Assembly: GCA_024275215.1 (NCBI GenBank)
Contig: JAJRZO010000338.1
Span: 1-9,330 of the forward strand
Origin: Candidatus Zixiibacteriota bacterium
GTDB taxonomy: Bacteria; Zixibacteria; MSB-5A5; JAABVY01; JAHJOQ01
Direction of reading: 5' to 3'
Length of the DNA: 9,330 nt
A model generated the notes under the pieces. It was given only the letters and a program-made list of their open reading frames with translations. It did not search any database and was not told the origin of the DNA. Of the stretch, positions 1 through 5,922 are shown piece by piece. Numbering within the stretch: position 1 is the stretch's first letter; each line of letters opens with the position of its first letter. The translations under genes and the position numbers were made by a program.

Positions 1-495
1 ATAGTTATTCCAGTCAGCAATGGATGTATAGATGGCTACCTGCGTGTTCCCCAGGTCTCCCTGTACACCAGCCTGAAGCGTAAGAGTGCCGGTAATCTGC
101 GTTGTCGCAGCCGCAACAGACACACCAGCCTGTCCAGTTGCGTTCAACTTCCCATCAGAAACTGTGACTGAAACAGTATGTGCTCCCTCAGTACCCGGTA
201 CTGACCAGACCGCAGTCGGTCCACTTCCAGTGACAGTTCCAAGTGAGACACTGTAGCTGTAAGTCAACTGATCGTTGTCCTGATCAGTCGCTGACACCGT
301 TACTGTTACAGAACCGCCACCGCTTCCAAGAGAGGTTGGCGAACATGTCACAGAATTAACGATCGGCGCATGATTCGTGGGGGGCGGAGTTGTAGTATTG
401 TCATCACCACCGCATCCCAGAGAAAGCGTCAAAAGCAATGCTACTGTCATTACAATACCCATTACTTTGACACTCGACCGGTAAGATTTCTTCAC
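1..495 (-). CDS. Ig/PKD-like domain lipoprotein, N-terminal part (runs off left edge)
   Basis: The frame is open from a GTG at 493-495 to the window edge, 165 codons, with no stop. The GTG start is supported by AAGGAGG five bases upstream (501-507). Residues 1-28 form a lipoprotein-type signal: basic MKKSYRSSVK, a hydrophobic stretch, then LSLGC with the candidate lipidated Cys28. The lipobox is imperfect because Ser, not Leu, is at -3. A Gly/Asp/Thr/Pro-rich linker (29-40) follows. Residues about 41-125 look like one beta-sandwich Ig/PKD/cadherin-like module, with TDQDNDQLTYSYS and the terminal strand HTVSVTVSDG. A new module begins at about 130 (TGTLTLQAGVQGDLGN) and is cut by the edge. I infer an outer-membrane or surface-anchored protein; the function lies in the missing C-terminal part. 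Such modules are adhesive or structural and do not name an activity. Coding is well supported, function unknown. Confidence 0.8.
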   Translation of the reverse strand, partial: MKKSYRSSVKVMGIVMTVALLLTLSLGCGGDDNTTTPPPTNHAPIVNSVTCSPTSLGSGGGSVTVTVSATDQDNDQLTYSYSVSLGTVTGSGPTAVWSVPGTEGAHTVSVTVSDGKLNATGQAGVSVAAATTQITGTLTLQAGVQGDLGNTQVAIYTSIADWNNY

Positions 496-500
496 TTGAT

Positions 501-507
501 CCTCCTT
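501..507 (-). promoter_or_regulatory. Shine-Dalgarno deciding the GTG start of the lipoprotein gene
   Basis: On the minus strand AAGGAGG lies five bases before the GTG at 493-495. It fixes the start and explains why an ATG-only reading would begin later, inside the signal peptide. Confidence 0.75.
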
Positions 508-639
508 CTCGATGTTACTATGTAAGTACTTGATTTTGTGCCAACATCTCATTTTATTTTTCGTCAGATTCCACCTTCAACTGAGAATGCCTGACCAAAA
601 AACCGGTGCAGATAGCCAGATCAATAACAAACGGCATGA

Positions 640-667
640 ATTAGTTTCCTAATGGCACGATTGTCAA
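640..667 (-). promoter_or_regulatory. Candidate sigma70-type promoter for the lipoprotein gene
   Basis: On the minus strand a perfect TTGACA (662-667) is followed after 16 bases by ACTAAT (640-645), which matches four of six bases of the -10 consensus. This would give a leader of roughly 135 bases before the GTG at 495. The -35 is good and the -10 weak, so the call is tentative. Confidence 0.3.
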
Positions 668-891
668 GTTCTTTCTTGATCCGGGACATCAGATAAGCCT
701 TTGTTATCCTTATAATACTTAAAAAAAAGAAAGCCTGAGATATGATCGACTGTCAGAATTCAAATGCAGTGTAACAGCATGCAGAAGACTGACTGGTCAC
801 CCCGATGATTTTATCACCGGCAAGACCCATCAATACAATCTTTCGGAGCAGCCTCACGACAACTGCTGCGCATGAATTAAATTGATAAAAA

Positions 892-921
892 CAGGGCAGA
901 ATCGTGTTGGATTCTGCCCTG
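892..921 (-). terminator. Rho-independent-type terminator of the cytochrome gene
   Basis: A perfect 12-bp inverted repeat (892-903 with 910-921) encloses a six-base loop, 12 bases past the cytochrome stop. On the minus strand it is followed by TGTTTTATC, a short U-tract. Read on the plus strand there is no U-tract, so it serves the minus-strand gene. Confidence 0.75.
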
Positions 922-933
922 CACAAGTTGAAA

Positions 934-2220
934 TCAGTTTCCTGCAGCGTGGTCAGCACGCATGGATTTCGCTAAATGCTTGATCTCGCCAAGATCCTGT
1001 GTCATCATATTCCAACCATACCAATAGGCATAATCAGGATTGACATGGAAAAATCCCTGATAAGCCCGCATACGATGTTTGAAATACATCTGCAACAGTA
1101 CCTGATCGATGTATGACAAGCTGTCCAGATTCTCATCCCAGTTAGTACCATTGGTGTGCATCAGAGCCAGGATAAATGGATAGTTGAAAGGATAACTCTC
1201 AGGCTTCTTGATAATACCATCTTTGTACAAACCGGCTACAGTCTCAATGGCTTCAGCCATTAACCGATCGGCTTTGGTCAGTATAGAATCACCCATATCA
1301 AGCTGTTCTTTCGCATACGCCGCTGAATGGCATTCGGAACAGACTTTGAGCATTTTGTCACGCTCTTTTTGCCATGAAGCCTCATCAAGTCTGGCCATAT
1401 CTACAGCTTTCACAGCATCCAGAATTGCAGTCGGCTCCCCTGTTTCAGGATTCAAAACACCGAGAGCTTTGAGGATAGTCACGCGATCAGCGGCAGCCTG
1501 CGGATCCTCCGGCAATGGCAATCGAACGCCAAGAAATCCCCATGCAGTACGGTTCTCATGGGTACCATCCTGAAGGTGGCAATGCTGGCAGGTGGGTGCG
1601 GCAGCGCCTTCGGGCAAATTACCAGCCAATTTGGCGAAATAACGCTCGCCATGCTTGGAACTCGACCACATCTCCCACTGAGGATGGTCGTAACCCATAT
1701 GACACTGCTGGCAGGCGTGCGGGTCCCGGGCTTCAGTAACAGAAAAAGCATGTCGGGTGTGACATTCGTCACAGGAATTATTCTGGTAACGATAACCTTT
1801 GGCTAATTGATCCTGCTTCTGTTCTTCAGTCTTAATACCCATATTGTGGCAACCACCGCAACCTCGTCCCCCCTCGATCAACTCATCCGGAGCAAAATGT
1901 GTGGCCGGTATCGCATTGAGGACTGTCCAGCCGAAGTTGTGTTTGCCTGCGGAGAATGAATCAAATTGTTCCTGATGGCAATCAGCGCAGACGCTTTCAT
2001 CCGGCAACACGGCTTTCTTGTAGTCCTCTGCTGTCTGATGTTCTTCGCCGTGACAAACTGAACAGGTAATATCATTCTCAGCATGTTTGCTGACTTTCCA
2101 GTCATTAACCTGTCCGGGTGAAATTTTGGTATGGCACTCGATACACGTTGTGCTGGCGATAACAGAGCCAACACCGAATATCATGAGTAGTGCAATACCG
2201 ATGACGAGCATTTTCATCAT
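934..2220 (-). CDS. Secreted octaheme c-type cytochrome, hydroxylamine oxidoreductase (HAO)-like family
   Basis: The 428-residue product has eight CxxCH haem-binding motifs, at about residues 26, 53, 78, 121, 150, 170, 211 and 294, and no CxxCK motif. The absence of CxxCK argues against NrfA-, ONR- or OTR-type reductases. A Sec signal peptide (MMKMLVIG, hydrophobic core, cleavage probably after SVIA) sends it to the periplasm, where CcmF- or CcsBA-type assembly attaches haem. The spacing, the sequence CHMGYDHPQWEMW after the sixth motif, and a helical haem-free C-terminal third fit the HAO family. Members interconvert hydroxylamine, nitric oxide, nitrite, ammonium or hydrazine. The fourth motif would carry the catalytic haem by order, and Asp178-His179 are candidate distal catalytic residues. 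The C-terminal DYAYWYGW (396-403) is Tyr-rich and may or may not supply the P460 cross-link tyrosine; this needs alignment. The chain is shorter than classical HAO and has no C-terminal membrane helix. An upstream ATG at 2244 is open, but GGGAGG lies just before the ATG at 2220, which also gives a normal signal peptide. The direction of catalysis is not determined. Confidence 0.85.
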   Translation of the reverse strand: MMKMLVIGIALLMIFGVGSVIASTTCIECHTKISPGQVNDWKVSKHAENDITCSVCHGEEHQTAEDYKKAVLPDESVCADCHQEQFDSFSAGKHNFGWTVLNAIPATHFAPDELIEGGRGCGGCHNMGIKTEEQKQDQLAKGYRYQNNSCDECHTRHAFSVTEARDPHACQQCHMGYDHPQWEMWSSSKHGERYFAKLAGNLPEGAAAPTCQHCHLQDGTHENRTAWGFLGVRLPLPEDPQAAADRVTILKALGVLNPETGEPTAILDAVKAVDMARLDEASWQKERDKMLKVCSECHSAAYAKEQLDMGDSILTKADRLMAEAIETVAGLYKDGIIKKPESYPFNYPFILALMHTNGTNWDENLDSLSYIDQVLLQMYFKHRMRAYQGFFHVNPDYAYWYGWNMMTQDLGEIKHLAKSMRADHAAGN

Positions 2221-2298
2221 TGTTCCTCCCTCTGCATGTTTCAAATGCTGTATTCGTTGTGTTTACTTCTCAACTCCTCCACTGAATATTCATCGACA

Positions 2299-2328
2299 AG
2301 TATAGTCAATTATCAAATGGATAGTCAA
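2299..2328 (-). promoter_or_regulatory. Sigma70-type promoter of the cytochrome gene
   Basis: On the minus strand TTGACT (2323-2328) and TATACT (2299-2304) are separated by 18 bases, each matching five of six consensus bases. Transcription would start near 2292, giving a leader of about 70 bases. The 9-base direct repeat ATAGTCAAT (2302-2310 and 2321-2329), phased 19 bases apart, covers both boxes and could also be a regulator site. Confidence 0.6.
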
Positions 2329-2377
2329 TAATTTTCTGACAGCAAAGGGCAGGAAACGGCAACAAAGCGAAGCAGCA

Positions 2378-2396
2378 CAGGAGTGCCTCACTCCTG
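2378..2396. repeat. Palindromic hairpin, CAGGAGT/ACTCCTG
   Basis: A perfect 7-bp inverted repeat (2378-2384 with 2390-2396) encloses a five-base loop. It lies in tandem with the hairpin at 2406-2432 and shares its CAGG(A/T)G core. It may belong to a dispersed palindrome family or act as a second terminator stem after the peroxiredoxin gene. Confidence 0.5.
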
Positions 2397-2405
2397 CGAA
2401 TCAAA

Positions 2406-2432
2406 ACGGCAGGTGTCATGGACACCTGCCGT
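2406..2432 (-). terminator. Hairpin terminator after the peroxiredoxin gene
   Basis: A perfect 12-bp inverted repeat (2406-2417 with 2421-2432) encloses a three-base loop, 11 bases past the peroxiredoxin stop. The minus-strand continuation is TTTGATTCG, a weak U-tract. The stem contains the GGACACCTGCC string that recurs at 5448-5458, so it may also be a copy of a repeat. Confidence 0.6.
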
Positions 2433-2443
2433 ATAATCCCGGC

Positions 2444-3154
2444 CTATTGGGGTTGCCAGACTTTCCACACCTTGCCCACAAGATCAGGTCCCGGCTTGAG
2501 AGTTGTCATTCCCGGTTCCCATCCTGCGGGACAGGCTTCCGCACCCTTGGTTTTGCGAACAAGCTGGAACGCATGTACCTGTCTGATGGTCTCCTCGATC
2601 TTTCGACCGACAGGCGGCGTCATAACTTCCATAGCCTGAATTACCCCATCAGGATCGATAAGGAATCTTCCCCGAATATTAACGCCATTCGCCTCGTCAT
2701 ACACGCCATAAACTCTGCCGAGATTTCCAGCGCCATCTGCAACCATCGGCCACGGGATCCCGTTTTTGGTCATTTGAGAAAGTTCTTCCTCTTCCCAGAT
2801 CTTGTGGACAAAAACGCTGTCAGTTGACACGGAAAGGACCTCGACACCCAGCTTCTGCAGTTCATCGAACCTGCCGGCGACCGCCGACAATTCGGTTGGT
2901 CAGACAAATGTGAAATCACCCGGGTAGAAACAGAGCAGAACCCATTTGCCGAGATAGTCTGATAGCTTGACATTGACAAACGCACCTTTGTGATAAGCTG
3001 GCGCTTCAAAATCAGGCGCCTTACCTCCGACTCTTGCCATCACCATGTTCTTTTCTCCTTCTTCAGACTCATTTTCGTTTTTTTCATCAGGATCGGCTGT
3101 TTCGCCGATGACAGTGCCGGTCGGTTTGGCACACCCAACAGGTTCATCAGGCAT
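2444..3154 (-). CDS. prxU: Selenocysteine-containing 2-Cys-type peroxiredoxin (AhpC/Prx family), in-frame UGA read as Sec
   Basis: This enzyme would reduce hydrogen peroxide and organic hydroperoxides in the cytoplasm using thioredoxin- or AhpF-like donors. The frame runs 236 codons with one internal TGA at 2900-2902, exactly where the peroxidatic cysteine belongs. The active-site loop reads [10 protein letters not shown]85-PTEL, i.e. PxxxTxxU. The resolving cysteine is Cys208 in [10 protein letters not shown], and the conserved Arg161/Arg163 lie in [12 protein letters not shown]. Sequence on both sides of the TGA is family-typical and in one frame, so this is not a frameshift. A SECIS-like hairpin follows the TGA. 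A 36-residue N-terminal part (with GCAKPTG and an acidic linker) precedes the canonical start [19 protein letters not shown] lies before the ATG at 3154, and AAGGAG lies before an internal ATG at 3046, so a 200-residue form is possible. Selenoprotein peroxiredoxins (PrxU) are known in anaerobes. A recent inactivating Cys-to-stop change is the alternative. No sel genes lie in this window. Confidence 0.85.
2866..2902 (-). promoter_or_regulatory. Selenocysteine UGA codon plus candidate bacterial SECIS hairpin
   Basis: The UGA at 2900-2902 is followed on the minus strand by a stem-loop. The upper stem has 7 pairs (2883-2889 with 2872-2878, one G-U) capped by the tetraloop GGUC (2882-2879). A U opposite GG interrupts it, then a lower 4-bp stem CGAA/UUCG follows (2891-2894 with 2866-2869). 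The loop GGUC begins 18 bases after the UGA. From memory, the E. coli fdhF element has GGUC in its apical loop at about position 19, with a bulged U in the stem. The loop G residues and position are what SelB is known to need. The base after UGA is C, a poor termination context. The fold was done by hand. Confidence 0.75.
3044..3046 (-). promoter_or_regulatory. Alternative internal start of the peroxiredoxin
   Basis: This ATG begins [13 protein letters not shown], the usual N-terminus of the family. AAGGAG is placed eight bases upstream, so a short form lacking the 36-residue leader could be made. Which start dominates cannot be decided here. Confidence 0.4.
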
Positions 3155-3225
3155 AAGACACCTCCCATTATGTGATTATTCCTGACAAGGTGTTGCTTTA
3201 CTTTCAGAAAACCCATACAGTCCCG

Positions 3226-3244
3226 GATTAGAATAAGACTAATC
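3226..3244. promoter_or_regulatory. 19-bp palindrome between catalase and peroxiredoxin genes, possible peroxide-regulator operator
   Basis: GATTAG and CTAATC form a perfect 6-bp inverted repeat around seven A/T-rich bases, about 70 bases upstream of the peroxiredoxin start. The inner 15 bases on the minus strand, TTAGTCTTATTCTAA, resemble the 7-1-7 layout of PerR boxes. There is no U-tract after it, so it is not an obvious katA terminator. The operator role is inferred from layout and from the linked PerR-like gene. Confidence 0.35.
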
Positions 3245-3263
3245 AAAATATACATCTCATGTT

Positions 3264-4703
3264 TCACATTCCCAACTCTTTCTTCACACCATCACCATAC
3301 GCCGGATCAGCTTGCTCAAAATGTTTCAGTTGACGTTCTATGATCTCCCGAGGAACTCCTTCCATTGCTCCGGCAATCGCCTTATGAAGACGGTCCCGTT
3401 CGTCATCTGAAAACAAACGATAAAGATTCCCCGCCTGAGTGTAGTCGTCATTTCCCTCCCGATGATCGTAGTGATCAGCATCGCCATCAATCCTGAGAGG
3501 CGGTTCTTTGAAACGGGCGTCTTCTTCAGGACCATCGAAGCTGTTCGGCTCATAATTGACAGCACCACCGTAGTTTCCATCAAAACGCATCGCCCCATCC
3601 CGGTAGTATGTATTTACCTCGCATTTCGGCTTGTTTACAGGAAGGTTTTCGTAGTTAATACCGAGCCGATAACGATGAGCGTCGGCATAAGAAACAACTC
3701 TAAATTGCAGCATTTTGTCGGGACTATGACCGATACCGGGAACTATGTTACCCGGCGAAAATGCTGACTGCTCAACTTCAGCAAAATAGTTCTCCGGATT
3801 TCGATTCAGTTCCAGGATTCCGACATCAATCAGGGGAAACTCACTATGTGGCCAGACTTTTGTTAAATCGAATGGATTGTATGATGTCTGTTTGGCTTGT
3901 TCCTCTGTCATAATCTGTATTTTGAGATTCCACTTAGGATAATCTCCTTTTTCAATAGCTTCAAACAGGTCCCGCTGATGGCTTTCTCTGTCCCCGGCAA
4001 TGATCGATGCCGCTTCTTCTGCGGAGAGACACTCAATTCCCTGAACTGTCTTAAAATGGAACTTCACCCAATATCTTTTATTCTCAGCATTGAAAAAGCT
4101 GTAGGTGTGACTGCCGTACCCGTTTATGTGACGATAACTACGGGGAAGACCTCTGTCGGAAAACAAAATCGTGATCTGGTGTATGCTCTCCGGCGACAGT
4201 GACCAGAAATCCCATTGTGCGGTGTTGCTTCTCAGATTAGTTTTCGGGTCTCGCTTCTGCGTGTGAATAAAATCCGGAAATTTGTAGGGATCTCTGATAA
4301 AGAAGATGGGGGTGTTGTTCCCGACAAGATCCCAGTTTCCCTCGTCGGTGTAGAACTTGATCGCAAACCCTCGCACATCTCGTTCGGCGTCAGCAGCACC
4401 TCGTTCACCGGCTACAGTTGAGAATCGCAGGAAGCAGTCCGTTTTCTTCCCAATTTCTGAAAAGATCGAGGCTTTCGTGTACTTAGTGATGTCATGTGTA
4501 ACAGTTAGTGTACCGTAAGCGCCCGACCCTTTTGCATGCACGACTCTTTCAGGAATACGCTCCCTATTGAAATGCGCATGCTTTTCAAACAGTTGCCAGT
4601 CCTGAGCCAGCAACGGTCCCCGCGGCCCTGCGGTCAGTGAGTTCTGATTATCTCCGACAGGTATACCGGCTGAGGTTGTGAGTTGACTTTTCCTCTTTGT
4701 CAT
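3264..4703 (-). CDS. katA: Monofunctional haem catalase, small-subunit type
   Basis: The enzyme converts hydrogen peroxide to water and oxygen. The 479-residue length is standard for small-subunit catalases. The catalytic His56 lies in [12 protein letters not shown] and Asn129 in [14 protein letters not shown]. The proximal haem ligand is Tyr339 in [14 protein letters not shown], where the family usually has RLFSYPDT; the ligand is intact although neighbours vary. NADPH-binding-type regions such as [16 protein letters not shown] (188-203) and YWVKFHFK are present. There is no signal peptide, so it acts in the cytoplasm. The ATG at 4703 has AGGAG seven bases upstream. It lies 85 bases downstream of the PerR-like gene and 109 bases upstream of the peroxiredoxin gene, all on the minus strand, which supports peroxide-controlled expression. 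No truncation or frameshift is seen. Confidence 0.95.
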   Translation of the reverse strand: MTKRKSQLTTSAGIPVGDNQNSLTAGPRGPLLAQDWQLFEKHAHFNRERIPERVVHAKGSGAYGTLTVTHDITKYTKASIFSEIGKKTDCFLRFSTVAGERGAADAERDVRGFAIKFYTDEGNWDLVGNNTPIFFIRDPYKFPDFIHTQKRDPKTNLRSNTAQWDFWSLSPESIHQITILFSDRGLPRSYRHINGYGSHTYSFFNAENKRYWVKFHFKTVQGIECLSAEEAASIIAGDRESHQRDLFEAIEKGDYPKWNLKIQIMTEEQAKQTSYNPFDLTKVWPHSEFPLIDVGILELNRNPENYFAEVEQSAFSPGNIVPGIGHSPDKMLQFRVVSYADAHRYRLGINYENLPVNKPKCEVNTYYRDGAMRFDGNYGGAVNYEPNSFDGPEEDARFKEPPLRIDGDADHYDHREGNDDYTQAGNLYRLFSDDERDRLHKAIAGAMEGVPREIIERQLKHFEQADPAYGDGVKKELGM

Positions 4704-4746
4704 TTTGCATCTCCTGTTATAGATTAGTTCTTAAATACAAGTTGTT

Positions 4747-4777
4747 CCTATTCATAATTGGCACTATCCCTGTTCAA
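4747..4777 (-). promoter_or_regulatory. Candidate katA promoter with overlapping imperfect palindrome
   Basis: On the minus strand TTGAAC (4772-4777) stands 15 to 17 bases before a weak -10 (TATGAA or TGAATA within 4749-4756). The same -10 lies inside a 15-bp interrupted palindrome at 4747-4761 of the form CCnATTnnnAATnGG. A repressor bound there would block the promoter, as expected of PerR. Both parts are modest matches. Confidence 0.35.
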
Positions 4778-4788
4778 CGAGTGACCCT

Positions 4789-5247
4789 CTATTCCTTATG
4801 AGCCTTTTTGCAATTTTTGCATAAACCACGGACTTCGATATGTCTGGAGTATATATCACCCCACCTGATAGCTGAACTCGGCAATCTCATCTGGTCGAAA
4901 TCCGGCCAGTAGAAATCCTCGATGCTCTTGCATCGCGTACAAATGAGATGATGATGGATGGACAGGTTAGTGTCGAAACGTGCAGAGTTGTCAAGCATCT
5001 GTACGCGTCTTACCAGACCATTTTTCTCAAAAAGAGCTATTGTTCTGTAGACCGTATCAAGCGAAATCGTCTTCAATCGTTTCCGTACTCTGCCAAAAAC
5101 ATTCTCAGCAGTCGGATGTCCGGGGTACTTTGCCATTTCCCGAAATATCTCCAGCCTCTGATGAGTAACCCGCAGTCCCATCGAACGACAGACCTGTTCA
5201 AATCCTTCGATCAGATTCTCTATTTCTTTTTCTTTATATGATGCCAT
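4789..5247 (-). CDS. perR: Fur-family peroxide regulator, PerR-like
   Basis: This is a cytoplasmic dimeric metal-dependent repressor of 152 residues, normal for the family. The N-terminal winged helix includes GLRVTHQRLEIF (24-35) and the recognition helix SLDTVYRTIALF (62-73). The C-terminal dimerisation domain has HHHLICTRC (98-106) and GLCKNC (141-146), giving the four-cysteine structural zinc site Cys103/106/143/146. The regulatory metal ligands fit PerR: His44 in GHPTAE, Asp92 in RFDTN, His98/His100 and Asp111. An Asp at the position of Asp92, rather than the Glu typical of Fur, is associated with iron-catalysed histidine oxidation and peroxide sensing. Its place just upstream of catalase and peroxiredoxin genes on the same strand supports the PerR reading. 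The ribosome binding site (GGAATCTT) is weak. A Fur, Zur or Nur role is less likely, but target choice cannot be proved here. Confidence 0.85.
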   Translation of the reverse strand: MASYKEKEIENLIEGFEQVCRSMGLRVTHQRLEIFREMAKYPGHPTAENVFGRVRKRLKTISLDTVYRTIALFEKNGLVRRVQMLDNSARFDTNLSIHHHLICTRCKSIEDFYWPDFDQMRLPSSAIRWGDIYSRHIEVRGLCKNCKKAHKE

Positions 5248-5262
5248 AAGATTCCAGTTAAG

Positions 5263-5284
5263 GTATCATTACTATTTAGGATAC
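5263..5284. promoter_or_regulatory. Inverted repeat over the perR start site, possible autoregulatory operator
   Basis: GTATC (5263-5267) and GATAC (5280-5284) flank 12 A/T-rich bases and overlap the -10 box and probable transcription start. Fur-family regulators often repress themselves. The arms are short, so this is suggestive only. Confidence 0.25.
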
Positions 5285-5309
5285 TATATGAATATAAGAA
5301 CCGGTGCAA
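5281..5309 (-). promoter_or_regulatory. Sigma70-type promoter of the perR-like gene
   Basis: On the minus strand TTGCAC (5304-5309) and TAGTAT (5281-5286) are separated by exactly 17 bases, giving a leader of about 25-30 bases before the ATG at 5247. Confidence 0.55.
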
Positions 5310-5440
5310 GAGTTTTTTGTTCCTGCTTAATGATTACTGAAATGTGTGATAAATGTGATTCTGGAGATGTATTAGCTATTATGGACATTTGCATCGCACG
5401 GAACAGGGAAGTGTCCCGATTCTGTGAATCTATATAGCAT

Positions 5441-5461
5441 GTGTCGGGGACACCTGCCCTA
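5441..5461. repeat. Partial copy of the CCTGCC palindrome family
   Basis: GTGTC (5441-5445) and GACAC (5449-5453) form a short hairpin followed by CTGCCCTAC. GGACACCTGCC here is identical to 2420-2430, and the CCTGCCCTAC end resembles CCTGACCTAC at 8652-8661. The left arm lacks the matching GTAGGGCAGG, so the copy looks decayed. Confidence 0.4.
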
Positions 5462-5497
5462 CTAGACTGTCAGGAAATCTTTCAAGTAGCGTCATTC

Positions 5498-5529
5498 ATC
5501 CAATCTCCCGGCTTGATAACCGGTTGGAT
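5498..5529. repeat. Bulged inverted repeat upstream of ffs
   Basis: ATCCAA (5498-5503) pairs with TTGGAT (5524-5529). The inner CCGG (5508-5511) pairs with CCGG (5520-5523) around the loop CTTGATAA. It overlaps the -35 and spacer of the candidate ffs promoter, so it could be a regulator site or chance. Confidence 0.3.
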
Positions 5530-5541
5530 TATTCATATATT
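5513..5541 (+). promoter_or_regulatory. Sigma70-type promoter for the SRP RNA gene
   Basis: TTGATA (5513-5518) and TATATT (5536-5541) are separated by 17 bases, each matching five of six consensus bases. Transcription would begin near 5548, about 70 bases before the mature SRP RNA end, so 5' processing is implied. Confidence 0.5.
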
Positions 5542-5618
5542 CAGGATCGCTGAGAACAGTAGCCCACCCAGAGCACAGCGGCGGGCGGGTTACAGGTTGA
5601 TGAAGAAAGAAAAATATT

Positions 5619-5885
5619 CCCGTGCTAAGTGGGGAGCTAGCGGTGCCCTGTTACCCGGAATCCGCTCTACCGGGACTGATGCCCACCCGAGGTTTGTCAG
5701 CTACTCACCCGGCACGGTTAAGTGGTGTTGAGGACCAGGTCCCGTGCAACTCGCGGCTGCCGAACCCCGTCAGGTCCGGAAGGAAGCAGCGGTAGGTATG
5801 TTTGCGAGTGTGATGCGGGGAAGCTTGATCTGAGCTAACTGGCCGGGTCGACGTGAGTGTGCGGAATCGAAGGTGGGTGCACGGG
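5619..5885 (+). ncRNA. ffs: Signal recognition particle RNA, bacterial long form with Alu domain
   Basis: This RNA pairs with Ffh protein to target nascent membrane and secreted proteins. The ends are set by a perfect terminal helix, CCCGTGC (5619-5625) with GCACGGG (5879-5885), giving about 267 bases. The 5' part (about 5621-5670) has the GTGCTAAGTGGGGAGCTAGC and GGTGCCCTGTTACC segments of the Alu domain known from Bacillus-type scRNA. The S-domain tip carries the near-universal GTCAGGTCCGGAAGGAAGCA (5769-5788), containing the GGAA tetraloop and the Ffh-binding symmetric loop. Short 4.5S RNAs, as in E. coli, lack the Alu part. Location just upstream of dnaX-ybaB-recR is a common bacterial arrangement. 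Exact ends are inferred from the closing helix. Confidence 0.93.
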
Positions 5886-5922
5886 TTAATTGAAACGAGG
5901 CTGATCTAAATATCAGTTCCTG

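Larger units (their letters stand above)
496..933. other. 438-base intergenic region, no gene seen
   Basis: This gap lies between the lipoprotein start and the cytochrome stop. It holds the lipoprotein ribosome binding site and candidate promoter, an A-rich tract at 721-729 and the cytochrome terminator hairpin at 892-921. The only open frame of note (959-753, minus) runs through the end of the cytochrome gene and its terminator, has no recognisable family, and was rejected. No tRNA-like fold was seen. Confidence 0.5.
5248..5618. other. 371-base divergent intergenic region before the SRP RNA gene, no gene seen
   Basis: This region separates perR (minus) from ffs (plus). It contains the perR promoter, a half copy of the GGACACCTGCC palindrome (5441-5461), a bulged hairpin at 5498-5529 and a plus-strand promoter at 5513-5541. 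A plus-strand open frame from 5441 to 5731 runs into the SRP RNA and has no family features; it was rejected. Confidence 0.5.

Noticed and set aside
721..729. A-rich tract as a minus-strand terminator U-tract
   Set aside because: No convincing stem precedes it on the minus strand and no gene ends nearby.
753..959. Minus-strand open frame of 68 codons after the cytochrome gene
   Set aside because: It starts inside the cytochrome coding end in another frame, crosses the terminator hairpin and has no family features.
1208..1806. Several plus-strand open frames across the cytochrome gene
   Set aside because: They are antisense shadows of a gene with eight conserved CxxCH motifs.
2218..2244. Upstream ATG at 2244 as the cytochrome start
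   Set aside because: GGGAGG lies between it and the ATG at 2220, and the eight extra residues (MKHAEGGT) spoil a normal signal peptide.
2444..2890. Separate gene starting at TTG after the TGA, a truncated peroxiredoxin
   Set aside because: It would lack the peroxidatic residue and N-terminal strands and has no ribosome binding site. The single recoded frame explains the sequence better.
5441..5731. Plus-strand open frame of 96 codons before and into the SRP RNA
   Set aside because: It begins in a palindromic repeat, overlaps the conserved SRP RNA Alu domain and has no ribosome binding site or recognisable domain.
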